Source: Isoetes taiwanensis
Lineage: Eukaryota > Streptophyta > Lycopodiopsida > Isoetales > Isoetaceae
Direction of reading: 5' to 3'
Assembly: GCA_021234155.1 (NCBI GenBank)
Contig: JAJEKV010000011.1
Location: 9,651,712 to 9,715,711, forward strand
DNA length: 64,000 bases
Shown: positions 35,164-45,515 of the stretch, in pieces
Position numbering within the stretch: the first letter of the stretch is position 1
How the letters are laid out: each line of letters starts with the position of its first letter
The notes under the pieces: model-generated
Seen by the model: only the letters and a program-made list of their open reading frames with translations
Told to the model about the DNA's origin: nothing
The model's database searches: none
Made by a program: the position numbers and the translations under genes

Positions 35164-35800
35164 GCTTGTTGGGTTGAGTTATACCTTCATGTTGTGATGC
35201 CAAAGCTTTTTTGCAGGATCATATATCAAAGGCTAATAGGTTCATTAGCGAGGACATCATATCCAAGGTTGATTATGTGATCTAATCGAATATGTGATGG
35301 TTTTTGTGGTCCTGCAAGTGGCAGACATTCCTCCCTGTGCATAGTCTAAACAATACAAATGATTCCAGGTAGAGTAGGTTTTCCTTCAACTTTGCGACAA
35401 CATCTTAGAACTCTGTTCAAGAAAGAATGCTTTGCTAATGAGAAATAAAAGCTTCCTTACATATTGAAACACTTGCAGCTTGCATTGTCCTAACGTAGAT
35501 TAGATGCTGACTATACGTTTGTACACTATATCAATCTGCATTGAAGCGCAATGAAGAACATTTTTCAAATAGTGACAGCATTTCAAAGTCATTCCTACAA
35601 TATTGGCGATATGAACTAATTGATACGTAGCAGTGGAAAATATAAATTGGATCTTATGGCAATGATGACCATGATTATTGTTCAAATTTACATGAAATGA
35701 TTCTCTATATGCTAGAAATAAATTTGGACTGATCATACACATACATATCTTCAATGATGTCCTAATGTCCTATAGTGGTATTAGAATGTTGCAGTTGTGC
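35164..35800. other. Intergenic stretch without recognisable gene
   Basis: AT-rich. No feature that I can support before the microsatellite. Confidence 0.35.

Positions 35801-35867
<67 letters not shown>
35801..35867. repeat. (ATAG)n microsatellite, about 17 units
   Basis: A perfect tetranucleotide run. It is read as TATC on the minus strand, where it could be the 3' tail of the retroposon fragment. Confidence 0.95.
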
Positions 35868-35868
<1 letters not shown>

Positions 35869-36038
35869 GTTTTTTATCGTCCACGAGAACCCTATCGGGT
35901 TATGGGACCAGAACAAAGAAAGTGGGCATGAGCCCCCTATAGAGCAAAAAGGCCTAAGCCTAAACAAAGCACAGCATGGAGACAAAGCCCCGTAACAAAA
36001 CATGAAAGAAATAACAAAAAGAACTAACTAATAAGGCA

Positions 36039-36434
36039 CTATGCATATCCCAGCCAAGGGCTCTCAGACCAATGGTCGCGAATGATAGCCGTGCCCCCTC
36101 TGTACACTGCCCATTTGTTCTGCATCTGAGCCTCTCGAACTTTGCACAACTCCCCCCGTCGCCTAGTTAACTGTACAAGGAAGAGATCCTCCTGAACAGA
36201 GAATCTAGTATTCTTCAAATGGCTGCCGTGCTGGAGCACATAGAATCTGTCCTGAGAGGTGCTGAAGTGTACGACTATATGACAAGGTCGTTCCAGTCTC
36301 TGGGCCCCAATTCGCTGGGCTGTGGCAATACTAGGTTGCTGAATGTGCATGATATCAGTGAAAAAATTAGTTGGAATTACTATAGAATCCTTTGTTCGCT
36401 TTTTGCCTTTTTGAATGGCGTCACCATTATCCAC
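36039..36434 (-). pseudogene. L1 ORF1p-like RRM and C-terminal domain
   Basis: The 131-residue frame has the layout of L1 ORF1p (transposase_22): NFFTDIMHI, then ATAQRIGAQRLERPCHIVVH at the RRM strand, an SQDRFYVLQHGSHLKNT helix, SVQEDL, and a basic RRRGELCKVREAQ helix ending in AIIRDHW. Coding sense continues upstream to about 36560 with one stop. ORF1p binds L1 RNA as a trimer. I see no coiled coil in this fragment. Confidence 0.55.
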
Positions 36435-36561
36435 TCCCTTTGATACATTAACTTTCCAATCCTCAAGTCTTCTAGAATATCAAATAAGAGTTCTAGTTCT
36501 AGAAATGGGGTAGGGCAGACAAAAGTTACCAATCTTAATTCTATCTCCACATTGCAAGCCG

Positions 36562-37173
36562 ATGATAGGTATATTCGGCTTATCTCCCACAGTAACAGAG
36601 ATTTCTCCTCTATTACTCATTCACAAAAGAATTCTTGATGCTGCTCAGGAGAAGTCTTTTGATGCTTTTGATGCTGCTATGGCGAAGACTTGTGATGCGG
36701 CCCGTGGAGGTAATGCTGTTGTTGGAGCAACGGGGAAGGATAATGCTTCTGAGATGACTGAGCCTTTCCATGGTTCTAGTCATAATAATGGGCACTTCAT
36801 TTGGGTATCTACTCATCTTCGTTTAGCTCGATTGCCAGAATGGGACTATCGATTTGCATCACAGAAAGGTTTGATTTGTTCCTTACAGGATTTAGTGCAA
36901 AAACAAGCTAACGCATTATTAGACCTCACAAAGCAAATGGCAGTCCTCCAAGAAAAGTCTGTCGCTGGCATGACATTGCTGGCAATGAGAACGCTCTTCA
37001 TAAAAAAGATATGGCTGATTTGCAAAGGAAGATGGATGCTAATGTGGCACAAAATTCTATACTGGTATGTGCTCCCATTACTAGAAATAGACGGTTGGAA
37101 TTCTGGCATAGAATACTTGATGGCTAAGATTCGTTGTCGCAAACGACGGCCTGAATTTACTGGCCAAACCTGA
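36562..37173 (+). pseudogene. Unidentified ORF with coiled-coil potential
   Basis: The 203-codon frame is not recognised. Residues 1-110 are mixed in composition. SLQDLVQKQANALLDLTKQM (~residue 107) has a heptad-like pattern. After about 36965 the better coding sense is in another frame (ADLQRKMDANVAQNSIL). That change and the helix suggest a decayed ORF1-like protein, but this is weak. It lies back to back with the minus-strand ORF1 fragment. Confidence 0.3.
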
Positions 37174-38018
37174 AATTGGTTAGGCCTGGCCCGACGGATT
37201 GAGACGAACAGAGCCTGTGGAGGACAGGCGATGGATCTCGGAAGCCAATTTTGTTTTGCTCCAGAATCCGCCAAACTAGTGTACTATTATCTTGACCTTA
37301 GTTCGGGAAATTTCGAGGAACCCTCGTAACCTACTGTGTAAATCTGAAAATTCACACTATAGTTTAGAAATAGCAGAAAGCAGTTTTTCTTGTTACTTCC
37401 AGTGGGAATGGAGTGCGAGTATGTAACTGGTATGCTGGGCTAGATGCAACAGGAATTGTGCCAACTGTGCTTAAAAAGTTTCCCGAACCAAGATCTTGAC
37501 CCATAAAAAATTAGTAGACTTGGTTCTTAAAATCGTTCGAGGTAATCAATTGCATAAATCTGTATTGATGAGTGTAGTTTCAATACAAGTCTCCTATTCC
37601 AATCCACTCTTAATGACTTGGGACATGAGTAAGCTATCCATGTGAAAGCACTTCCAGACCTCGAGGAACGTTGCTTTCTTTATGCATATACTAAAAAAAC
37701 TCGAATTGCTTTCTTGGCATAACCATTCTCGGCATGAGTTGAGACAAAGAAGTTTTATCCCGGAAGAAACTTCTTCGCATCTAGGGGAGGGTGCCCTTCT
37801 TTCACCCACTCCCCTTCAATGGCCCACTTTTTACCCCTTAACAGCCCACTTTTTACTCTTTGATAGCTCACTTTTGCCCTTTAATAGCCCACCTTTGCCC
37901 TTTAATAGCCCATTTTAAGAACTATAAAAGATTGAGCAAATGTACGGTCTATTGATGGGCACTTGTGGTCCAATGAAGGTCAATTGTGTGTATTTAGTGG
38001 TCCATTGGAGGGGTTTTG
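37174..38018. other. Intergenic stretch with short tandem repeats
   Basis: No gene. An array of about 21-bp units (TAGCCCACTTTTGCCCTTTAA type, four to five copies) lies at 37818-37915. Confidence 0.5.
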
Positions 38019-39515
38019 TGTGACGTTCCAGTACGATATACGGTCTCAAGACGTATACCGTACTGCACCGTCACGCGTACACGCCACTCCAATCGACGTG
38101 TACGCCGACGTGTAACCAAGCAAGGGCGCCCTAGGGGGCAACTTGCAAGGGTGCGCACACTTAGCAATGTGCGCACTTTAAACCTTTAACCTATTAAAGG
38201 CAGACCAAGGGTCATGGAAACCCTAAACCTAACTGAGAGCCTATGTAAGGTAACCAAACCCTAATCCTTCCCTTTTCGTCCACGAACCTTCCGAGCTCCA
38301 GTTCGCGCGCCTGAGGAGTCAAATCCAACTCCCAAGATCTGCCCGTGCGCCCTAGCTCGTCAGATTCTCCTTCCGACCGCATCCCCAAGCAGAACAGCGA
38401 CATGGACGCCTTCGGATCAAGAGGAGCGAACCAGGGATCAGGTATTTAGTCGATTTAATAGCCTAAACCTTATTCCAGCCATCGAACCAATAAATAGAGC
38501 CTATTAAATTACCCTTAGTAGCCAAGCAGATCCCCAGATTGACCCTAACTAAAGAACCTAACTCTATGAGATAGATTAGTTCTTATTCTTTAGTTCTATG
38601 ATGATGTGATGGACGGATGAATTCTGTGGACTCATTGTATTGGGAAGGGGGGTAGAGACTTAAAGCTTAGTAGTTGATGCTCCTAGCTAGTCCCTCTTAG
38701 TGCATTACTAGATTTCGCCTCAGGTACAAGAACCACACCCGGGTTGTGGGTGAAGGGGCGACCGCTTACAAGGAGGTTCGGTGTTCGACTCTTGAACGAT
38801 CCCTCCGGTGTGTAAGGCCTCACCGGGATCATTGTGGACTAGGGTCTAATGGCTTGCCACCGAAAAGGGGCAAGGCATGGGCTCGACACCCGTGGGGAGT
38901 GATGCGTCACTCTCCATTGGGTTCAAGTCGAATAAGGGCGGTGGCCCTCTAGTCACCTTGAGTCAAGCACGTAGATCTCTCGAGGGAGATCCCTACCGCC
39001 CCATCTGAACCGGGAGATGCAACCCGGGAGTAGCCCCTCCGCTATGCATTCGGGCGGCTGATCAGTCCCAACACTTTTCAGCCCTACTGCGCAAAGTGTG
39101 CAATGGAGGGGCGGATGGAGTGGACAACCCTATGCCATGTTCTCATGCCGCCCAAATCCATTGTCATGAATCATGCTCAATGAACTCGAGACTCAAGCTT
39201 GTCAGTCATTCCCTTGAGTCTGAGCCTTGGGTAGATTTCCACTTGTATCGTGCTGATCTTTGTCTATGCAGATGTTGATGTACCACCCTTCGAGGTGGAT
39301 ATGTGATGATTATGTGTACTGACATGTATGTTTACGCTTCCGCAGCTAGGTAGGCCCTGAGGGAGACGGGTAAAATGACCCTTCATTCTTCCCAATCGAA
39401 ACCCGAGACGATTCTGATGATATGTGGAGGGCCCCCAGACGCATGGAGCTGGTATGGGGGATGAACTCCTGTTTGTATACGGTGAGTGCACCGTATACGA
39501 GTAGGGGACGTCACA
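38019..39515 (+). repeat. 5' LTR of the large gypsy element
   Basis: Begins TGTGACGTTCC and ends GGGGACGTCACA, followed by G and then the primer site. It is homologous along much of its length to the solo LTR at 11801-13391. The inner TATACGGT...ACCGTATAC-like motifs near both ends give inverted-repeat character (38037-38065, 39477-39498). Confidence 0.85.
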
Positions 39516-39516
39516 G

Positions 39517-39528
39517 TGGTATCAGAGC
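39517..39528 (+). promoter_or_regulatory. Primer-binding site (Met-tRNA type)
   Basis: TGGTATCAGAGC, one base after the LTR end. Confidence 0.85.
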
Positions 39529-39720
39529 AATGTTCTTGGAGACCAAGAACAAAGCATTGGCCATGCTCCCAGTAGTACTAACTTGATAGGATCTTCAAAC
39601 CTCGAAAAATGGGAAATTTTTTTTCTCATTTTTGTTATTATATGCTAAGCTAGTAATAGTAAGTGAATTAGAATATAAAAAGACTAAAATTAGTGAGCCA
39701 AAACCTTCAAAAGTAGGATG

Positions 39721-40000
39721 GTCTCACACGTCGCGCTAGGAGCAATAATGAAAAGTTCATTTTTGAGCTGGGCGCAACGTGTGAGACATTGAGCCAAAAA
39801 CACTTTGAAAAGTGATGAATTTCAGAAAAGTAACATGGTAATTCGAATTTCAAGCTAAAAACTAGCTAGATTAGTATGTTACATTCCTAAAAACATGCTT
39901 AGAAAGTATAAAATTTAGCATCAAAATTCACCATGTCTCACACGTCGCGCCAGGAGCAAAAATGAAACTTCATTATTCGTCTGGGCGCAACGTATGAGAC
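39721..40000. repeat. Two ~67-bp hairpin repeats upstream of the H3-like ORF
   Basis: Copies at 39721-39787 and 39935-40000 start GTCTCACACGTCGCGC and end GGGCGCAACGTGTGAGAC (second copy GTATGAGAC). The ends pair over about 18 bp, and an inner ATGAA...TTCAT pair extends the stem. They are spaced 214 bp apart. Confidence 0.85.
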
Positions 40001-40196
40001 CATGAGGTTAGAAATGTCTAAATTTAGCCATGTAGTAAGATAATAAGTGTCTTGGCTCACCCAAAAGAGTAGTTTGAAATTTGACCTAATGTAGACCTAG
40101 GACCCCCCCCATTTCTACGTTCTTCCTTAGAAAAATCGCTCCCCCTTGCTAAGGCGATTTTTGGGCGCCCGACGTCGGATTGACGAGCTGTCAAAC

Positions 40197-41450
40197 ATGG
40201 CCCCGACGAAACAAACTGCTAGAGTTCCTCCAGGTGATACAACTCCCAGCGCCATACTCCAAGAGATGCTTCGGGAGCGCCTTTTTCACCAAAGAGGCCA
40301 TCCTTCATCGGGTAAAGGGACATCGTCCGAGGAGCATCCCGACAATACCACCAACCAAGGAGGGGATGAGACCGAAGTTGAGGAGGATGCACACCCGTCG
40401 CGGACGTAAGTCCTCGACAATGAGGAACCGTGACGCGTGATGCACTAGGTTTTGAAGAAATAGAGGAGGAAAGGAAGAAGAAGGAGGAACAAGATCGGGT
40501 GGTCAAGATCGGGAAGAACAGAGAGCCGACACTGATCCAAATTAAGAGGAGGAACTAGCGGCGGATAAAGAAGCACGGCTTAAAAGAACGCCACCGAGAA
40601 AGGAAGAGAGAAGAGAAGAAAAGGAAGAGGGACTAAGAGGAAGCCAAAGCAGCCAGAGGAGCCGAGGAGTGAAGAAGGGAAAGTTCGTGGAGGGAGGCCA
40701 AAGAAAACTCAAGAAGGCCCCATGCTCCAAGGTCATCATCCAAGAGCTGCTCGAGACCAGCCCCCACCCTCCTGATGACTCCTGGAGGATGAGGACTTTA
40801 ATCCCTTCAACAAAGAGGCGGGATCTTCAAGGACCCTACCAACGAGCAGACAAACCCGACGACCCGAACAGCCCGAGTAGGCACAGAGCCCCCACCATAC
40901 CCGCGTGGGACGTAACAACAAAGCGCCAGCCCGCCCGAGGCGATGTGATAGACCCCGCCAAGGTCTATCGAAGAAACTAAGGGGAGCACAACGCCTTCAT
41001 GGCGAAGTGGGAGGCGTACAACACATACTATCAGGAGAACAGAGATGCGGGCCGTCAAGGTGGAGTACCCCCAAGAAGACGCCAAGCCACCCCCGAAAGC
41101 CCAAGCCTCCTAGACCACCGGCAAAAAGAGAACCGCGCGAATCGGAGAGCGAGAGGAAAGCCCCGAGAGAGATCGGGCATTTTCGTAGAAACCGGGTTTT
41201 GATCCCCGCGCACCGCTTAGCCCGACTAGTCCGAGAGGTAATCCAAGAATACAACACGGAGATGAGGGTGACGGATGAGATGTTGCTTTGGCAATCGCAA
41301 GAAGCAACAGAACAAAAAACTAGTGCAGCATTTTGAAGATTCGGCCGGCCGCACGGTCCATGCAAAGAGAGTGACACTAATGAAGCCCGGGACATGCATC
41401 TTGCTAGCTACATCAAGGGAGAGCGGCCAATCGTAAAATTTTGTAAATAA
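40197..41450 (+). pseudogene. Histone H3-like ORF inside an LTR retrotransposon, decayed
   Basis: The ATG at 40197 opens MAPTKQTAR..PG, identical to the histone H3 tail start at eight of nine positions. The frame ends after 70 residues (40407). The same phase resumes as an open frame before 40905-41336 and ends in an H3-like fold: REI (41166), LIPA (41199; this is the CENH3 wording), RLVRE (41223), then TEMR, QEATE (41298) and, after a one-base shift at a T run (41331), FED, HAKRVTLM (41359-41382) and, after another shift, DMHLASYIKGERP (41391-41430), stop at 41448. Order and spacing match H3 helices alpha-N to alpha-3 with one-residue gaps. About 250 codons of basic, Pro-rich sequence with a GGRPKK AT-hook-like motif (~40686) separate tail and fold and contain several stops. 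Residues unlike H3 are many, so it is a diverged relative. A chance match is very unlikely. Functionality today is unlikely. Confidence 0.8.
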
Positions 41451-41580
41451 TAGAAAATTTTTGTTAATATAAAGAGTTTTTGACAAAGTAACATGTGCAA
41501 TCTTGCTTAATTGAGTTAAGTTACTGAGTTCTAGCTTTTGTTTTAGTTAAAACTGACCTTTTGAACAAAATTGAGAGGAT

Positions 41581-41848
41581 GTCTCACACGCCGCCGCCAG
41601 AGCGCGAAAGTGAAAAGTTCATTTTTGTCCGGGTGCAACGTGTGAGACCATGCCCCAAAAGTGCCCAAAACAGCTCCAAATCGACCAAATAAGGGGTCAA
41701 TTCTGCCTAACTCGATGAGTCTAGCAGAATTAGACCCTTACATCACCAAAATTAGACAAGTTTAACCCATTTGGAGTCAATGTCTCACACGTCGTGCCAG
41801 GAGCAAAAATGAAACTTTCATTATTGGTCTGGACGCAACGTGTGAGAC
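41581..41848. repeat. Two ~67-bp hairpin repeats downstream of the H3-like ORF
   Basis: Copies at 41581-41648 (GTCTCACACGCCGCCGCC...GTGCAACGTGTGAGAC) and 41782-41848 mirror the pair at 39721-40000, spaced 201 bp. Flanking bases between copies are weakly alike too, so each pair may be part of a ~200-bp repeat unit. Confidence 0.8.
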
Positions 41849-42161
41849 CTCTCAGCAAATTCTCCACCATGCCATATCCAAATGACCTCTAGTTTGTTGC
41901 AATAGGTTCATTAGCTAATCTTAGCATGCTCAAACCCCAAAAGTATTCTTCAAATCCTCATTTGAACCTCCTAATAGGTCAGAATTGCCCAACCCCAATA
42001 AATTTCTAAGTCATCCAAAAATTAGGGTTTTTTCCTTGTCTATAAATAGGCCTCCATTTCCCACTTGACACCCTACAAGTCTGCTCTTGACCCTTTAGGC
42101 GATTTTCCAGCTCCCATAGGCGCTCCTGCATCTGTTTGCTAGTCACACCTTCCCCAGAGCA

Positions 42162-42771
42162 ATGGCAACTGCTGACTTCAAGCGATGGTGCGAAGCGGAT
42201 GCACATGCGGTAGAGACCAATGTCAACAACATCTTCCAGCTTTTCCAGAAAGAGATTGATGTCCAAGCAACCTTGCATGCAACGCCAGCATATAGGCGAG
42301 TCTTAGCTGAGTTCCAAGCTAGGGTAGGTCAGTCCCTAGTGCAGCTTCCCCCTTGCACGGGCTATTTTATTCCCCGCCCATCCCTACAAGCAGCCTTGGG
42401 TGATGTTCCGGACATTGCCAAGTGACCAACAAGGACAGAGGTTGCCAGACTATATGGTCCTGACAGTTGACAGGACCAAGTACTTTTCCTACACCGCCGC
42501 CTTGGCCATATTCCTTTCCCACCGTGCTGAAAACCCAATGGGGGAAACCTCTATTCCTCCCATGGAGGTGGACCCCATAGCATCCTCGGCAGCCAGAACC
42601 GGATGCTTTTTGCAAGCACCAAATGAGCGAGGGAAGGAAGAATGTAAGAAGAGGAATCGGCCGAGGAAGAGTATAACGGAGCTCGACCCGGAAGAAGAAT
42701 GGCGGCAAGCGAAGAGGAGCTACACAACCGGCGAAGCGCCGGACCCTCCCGAGTCACTCCCTAAGATTGCA
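42162..42771 (+). pseudogene. Unrecognised ORF of the gypsy element, cut by the chromovirus insertion
   Basis: An 87-codon frame starting MATADFKRWCEADAHAVE, helical and charged, overlaps a second frame (42400 on) continuing to PPESLPKIAD at the insertion boundary. The second part has RSYTTGEAPDPPES and a basic run GKEECKKRNRPRK. I recognise no domain. A frameshift near 42410 probably joins the two. Position between leader and Gag suggests an extra upstream ORF, as known in Ogre-type elements, but homology to those was not seen. Confidence 0.4.
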
Positions 42772-42960
42772 GACACTTGGCGTGGCACGCTATCTCACCA
42801 CCCAACCCACGAGCCCCTCGGCTATGACCACAAATGCCCCGTGAGCTCTCCCGAGCTACTATATAGCATGCACCCCTTTGGTCCATCTTTTGGACCAAAG
42901 CCCTCTTTGGACCCAAAACCCATCTTTGGACTCCACGCCCTTAGCATATAGCATTCCCCC
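42768..42960 (-). repeat. 3' LTR of the nested chromovirus
   Basis: Matches the right-hand copy through GGCACGCTATCTCACCACCC, the TACTATATAGCATGCA block (TATA-like TATATAG) and the end CATATAGCATTCCCCC. A purine run AAGAGGGGGG on the minus strand precedes it. Confidence 0.75.
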
Positions 42961-43066
42961 CTCTTGACATTGCAAAAGTCCTCTCTGGCACAAAGGGTAT
43001 CTAAATACCTTTAGCCATCCGAGCATAATCCTTCCTTGGCCCTCGCTTAGGCGGCTAGTAGAAGCA

Positions 43067-43642
43067 TTAGCGGACTTCCTCTTGTCCCTCTTCCGTTGCT
43101 TTCCGATCTTTATATTCTCTAAGAATATCCGGATAAGCTTCTAAAACATTGCCACGCACCCATGAAGCGTCCTCCAAAGGTTTGTGAGCGAACTTAACCA
43201 AATATTGTCTTGAACCACTAGTGGATTTATCCGCCAAAATTGTTTCCGGCTCTAGAACTTCGGAATCATCAATCAATTCTGGCTCAGTTAACCTCCCAAG
43301 TTGAGGTAACTCCTTACCATGATAAGCCTTTAGGAATGAAACATTCACTACATCATGCATTTTCCAACCTTGAGGCAATCTTAATTGATATGCATTCTCA
43401 TTGACCACTTTAATAACTTGAAATGGTCCATGGAAACGGGGTGCCAACTTAAGATCCTTCTTGCGCGCATCTTTCTTAAAGTGGCCTTTATGGATCCTCA
43501 TCCATACCCAATCTCCTTCCTTAAAAACTATTGGTTGCCGCAACTTAGATGATTTATTTGCAAAAGATGCTTGAGCATCTCGTATACGAGCTTGAAGCAA
43601 GTCTATGAGATCCTTATGCTCAATAACCAAATCATCGGCCAA
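43067..43642 (-). pseudogene. Integrase C-terminal part with chromodomain
   Basis: The 191-residue frame contains the integrase GPY/F region (KLAPRFHGPFQVIKVVNENAYQL written here in parts: FHGPFQVIKV, AYQLRLP) and a C-terminal chromodomain: EPETILADKSTSGSRQYLVK, then PLEDASWV and PDILREYKDR. The aromatic cage is partly kept (Y, W). Chromodomains are thought to guide insertion into heterochromatin. The open frame is intact over all of it. The N-terminal methionine is arbitrary, since coding continues from the integrase core. Confidence 0.8.
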
Positions 43643-44337
43643 TGAACATCTTCACACACTCGAAAGAGTGGCTCCCGCACAGGCTGACCATAGACCGCCT
43701 GAAAAGGAGTCATCTTTATGGTAGACTGATAGGTATTATTATACACAAATTCAGCAATAGGCAAATACTCTTCCCAATGACCTTGATGTTCATTGACAAA
43801 CCCCTTAAGATGGAACAAATAACTTTATTGACCACCTCGGATTGTCCATCGGGCCTGGTGAAAAGCAGTGGAGAACCTCAACTCTGTCCCCAATTGCATA
43901 AATAATGCCTTCCAGAATTTACTAGTAAACTTTGTATCACGATCGGATACAATAATCTTTGACAAACCATGTAGCCTAAATATCTCTTTGATAAAGAGCG
44001 TAGCCGCACTATAAGCCGTCAACTTATCCGAACAAGGAATAAAATGAGCGTGCTTAGTTAAACAATCAACAATTGTCCAAATGACAGTGTTCTTGCGAGA
44101 ACTGGAAGGAAGACCAACAATAAAATCCATAGTGATCTGTTCCCACTTTGCCTCCGGAATAGGCAAGGATAAAGGAACACCATGAGGTTTCTTGTTCGCT
44201 TTCTTTATCCGTTGACAAGTAACACAATGCGAATATGAACCAAAACATCTCTCCGTAATCCAAAGCCAAATAAAGTATGGTTCAAGCTTTGCCAAAGTTG
44301 CCCCCCACGCCCAGATGACCCCGTGGAGGTGCATCAT
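43642..44337 (-). pseudogene. Integrase core of the nested chromovirus
   Basis: One frame (44337-43825) has CVTCQRIKKANKKPHG (zinc module end), WEQITMDFIVGLP (first Asp) and IVSDRDTKFTSKFW (second Asp). The next (43818-43603) carries the part with the catalytic Glu region (GHWEEYLPIAEFVYNNTYQS) and TPFQAVYGQ. A frameshift near 43830 separates them. DDE order and distances fit Ty3/gypsy. Confidence 0.8.
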
Positions 44338-44586
44338 GGACTTCTTTAAGAATAAGTGATCGAAAATTCAACAATGCATAGCTTTGGACCTTTATACAAG
44401 AACCCATTAACGATCTTATATCCATATGCATTGCCATTTTGAGCTAACAACCAAATATCCTTATAATCGTGGGTCGGTGGCATACAATGGCTTCATTTCC
44501 TCCAAATGGTTGGATTGTGCTATAGAAAGAGAACAAACCGCATAGCGTCTACTTAAAGCATCGCCTACAACATTCTCTTTACCGAT

Positions 44587-45407
44587 TTATAATCCACTCG
44601 AGAAATCATATTGCCGCATAAAAGCAACCCATTTCAACTGCCTTTCCGATAATGTTTTCTCAGAAACAATGTGCCTAATGCTTTGGTGGTCGGTCAAAAT
44701 ATGAACTGCTGACCCTATAAGATAGTGTCGCCACACTTTCAAAGCATGAATGATGACCGAAAAATTCCTTATCATAAACACTATATCTACTTTTCCGTGT
44801 CGAAAAACTTTTCGACTTTCATAAGCAATAGGATGACCATCCTGCATCAAAACAGCCCCAAAGCCACACCACTTGCATCAACACATAACAAGAAAGGTAG
44901 ACCAAACTTTGGCAAACGCAGAAACGGGAGGATTAACCATGGCATCCTTTAAAACTTGGAAAGCAAACGATGATTAAGATTCCATTGGAAAGGAACATCT
45001 TTTGGTAGCAACAAATATAAATCTGAAGCTAAACGAGCAAAATTGTACAAACTTCCTATAATAACTGCATAAGCCCAAAAGGAACGCAATGCAGCAACTG
45101 AAGTAGGTACAGGCCAATCCACAATTGCTTGTACCTTACTGGGATCAACTTTAAGACCCTCAACAAAAACAATATGACCCAAATATTCAATTTCCGATTG
45201 GAAAAATATACTTTTCTTAGGATTAAGAGTAATAGACTCACCCTTAACCGACCGGAAAACCTCTCGCAAAATGCAAGTAATGATCTTCCCGGACTTACTA
45301 AAAACTAATATGTCATCAAAGAACACGACAACATAAACACCATGCACATCTTCAAATATTAGCCCCATTAGCCTCAAGAAAAGAAGTTTTGCGATTTGTA
45401 AGTCCAA
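44587..45407 (-). pseudogene. RT palm/thumb and RNase H, frameshifted
   Basis: The 45407-44949 frame has [13 protein letters not shown] (active site FxDD, with Phe in place of the usual Tyr, as often in this family) and LGHIVFVEGLKVDPSKVQAI. The 44850-44587 frame has YESRKV, TDHQSIRHI and RQLKWVAFMRQYDF, i.e. RNase H. A small frameshift lies between. The match to other chromoviruses is clear. Confidence 0.75.
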
Positions 45408-45515
45408 ATGGCATGACTAAAACTCATAATGTCCAAAGGTTGTCCTAAACGCAGTCTTGTGAACATCTTCAAAGCGCAACCTTAAGTTGCCAATACCGAC
45501 TTAAGATCAAGGCGG

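Larger units (their letters stand above)
35801..36560 (-). mobile_element. L1-type ORF1 retroposon fragment with TATC-repeat tail
   Basis: On the minus strand an ORF1-like coding stretch (to 36039) is followed by about 170 bp of non-coding 3' end and then a (TATC)n tail of about 67 bp at 35867-35801. Simple-repeat tails are known for some non-LTR retroposons. No endonuclease or RT sequence lies between ORF1 and the tail. A target duplication could not be identified. Confidence 0.5.

Noticed and set aside
39721-41848. CRISPR-like interpretation of the four hairpin repeats
   Set aside because: Only four diverged palindromic copies with unequal, related spacers in a plant retroelement; no cas genes.
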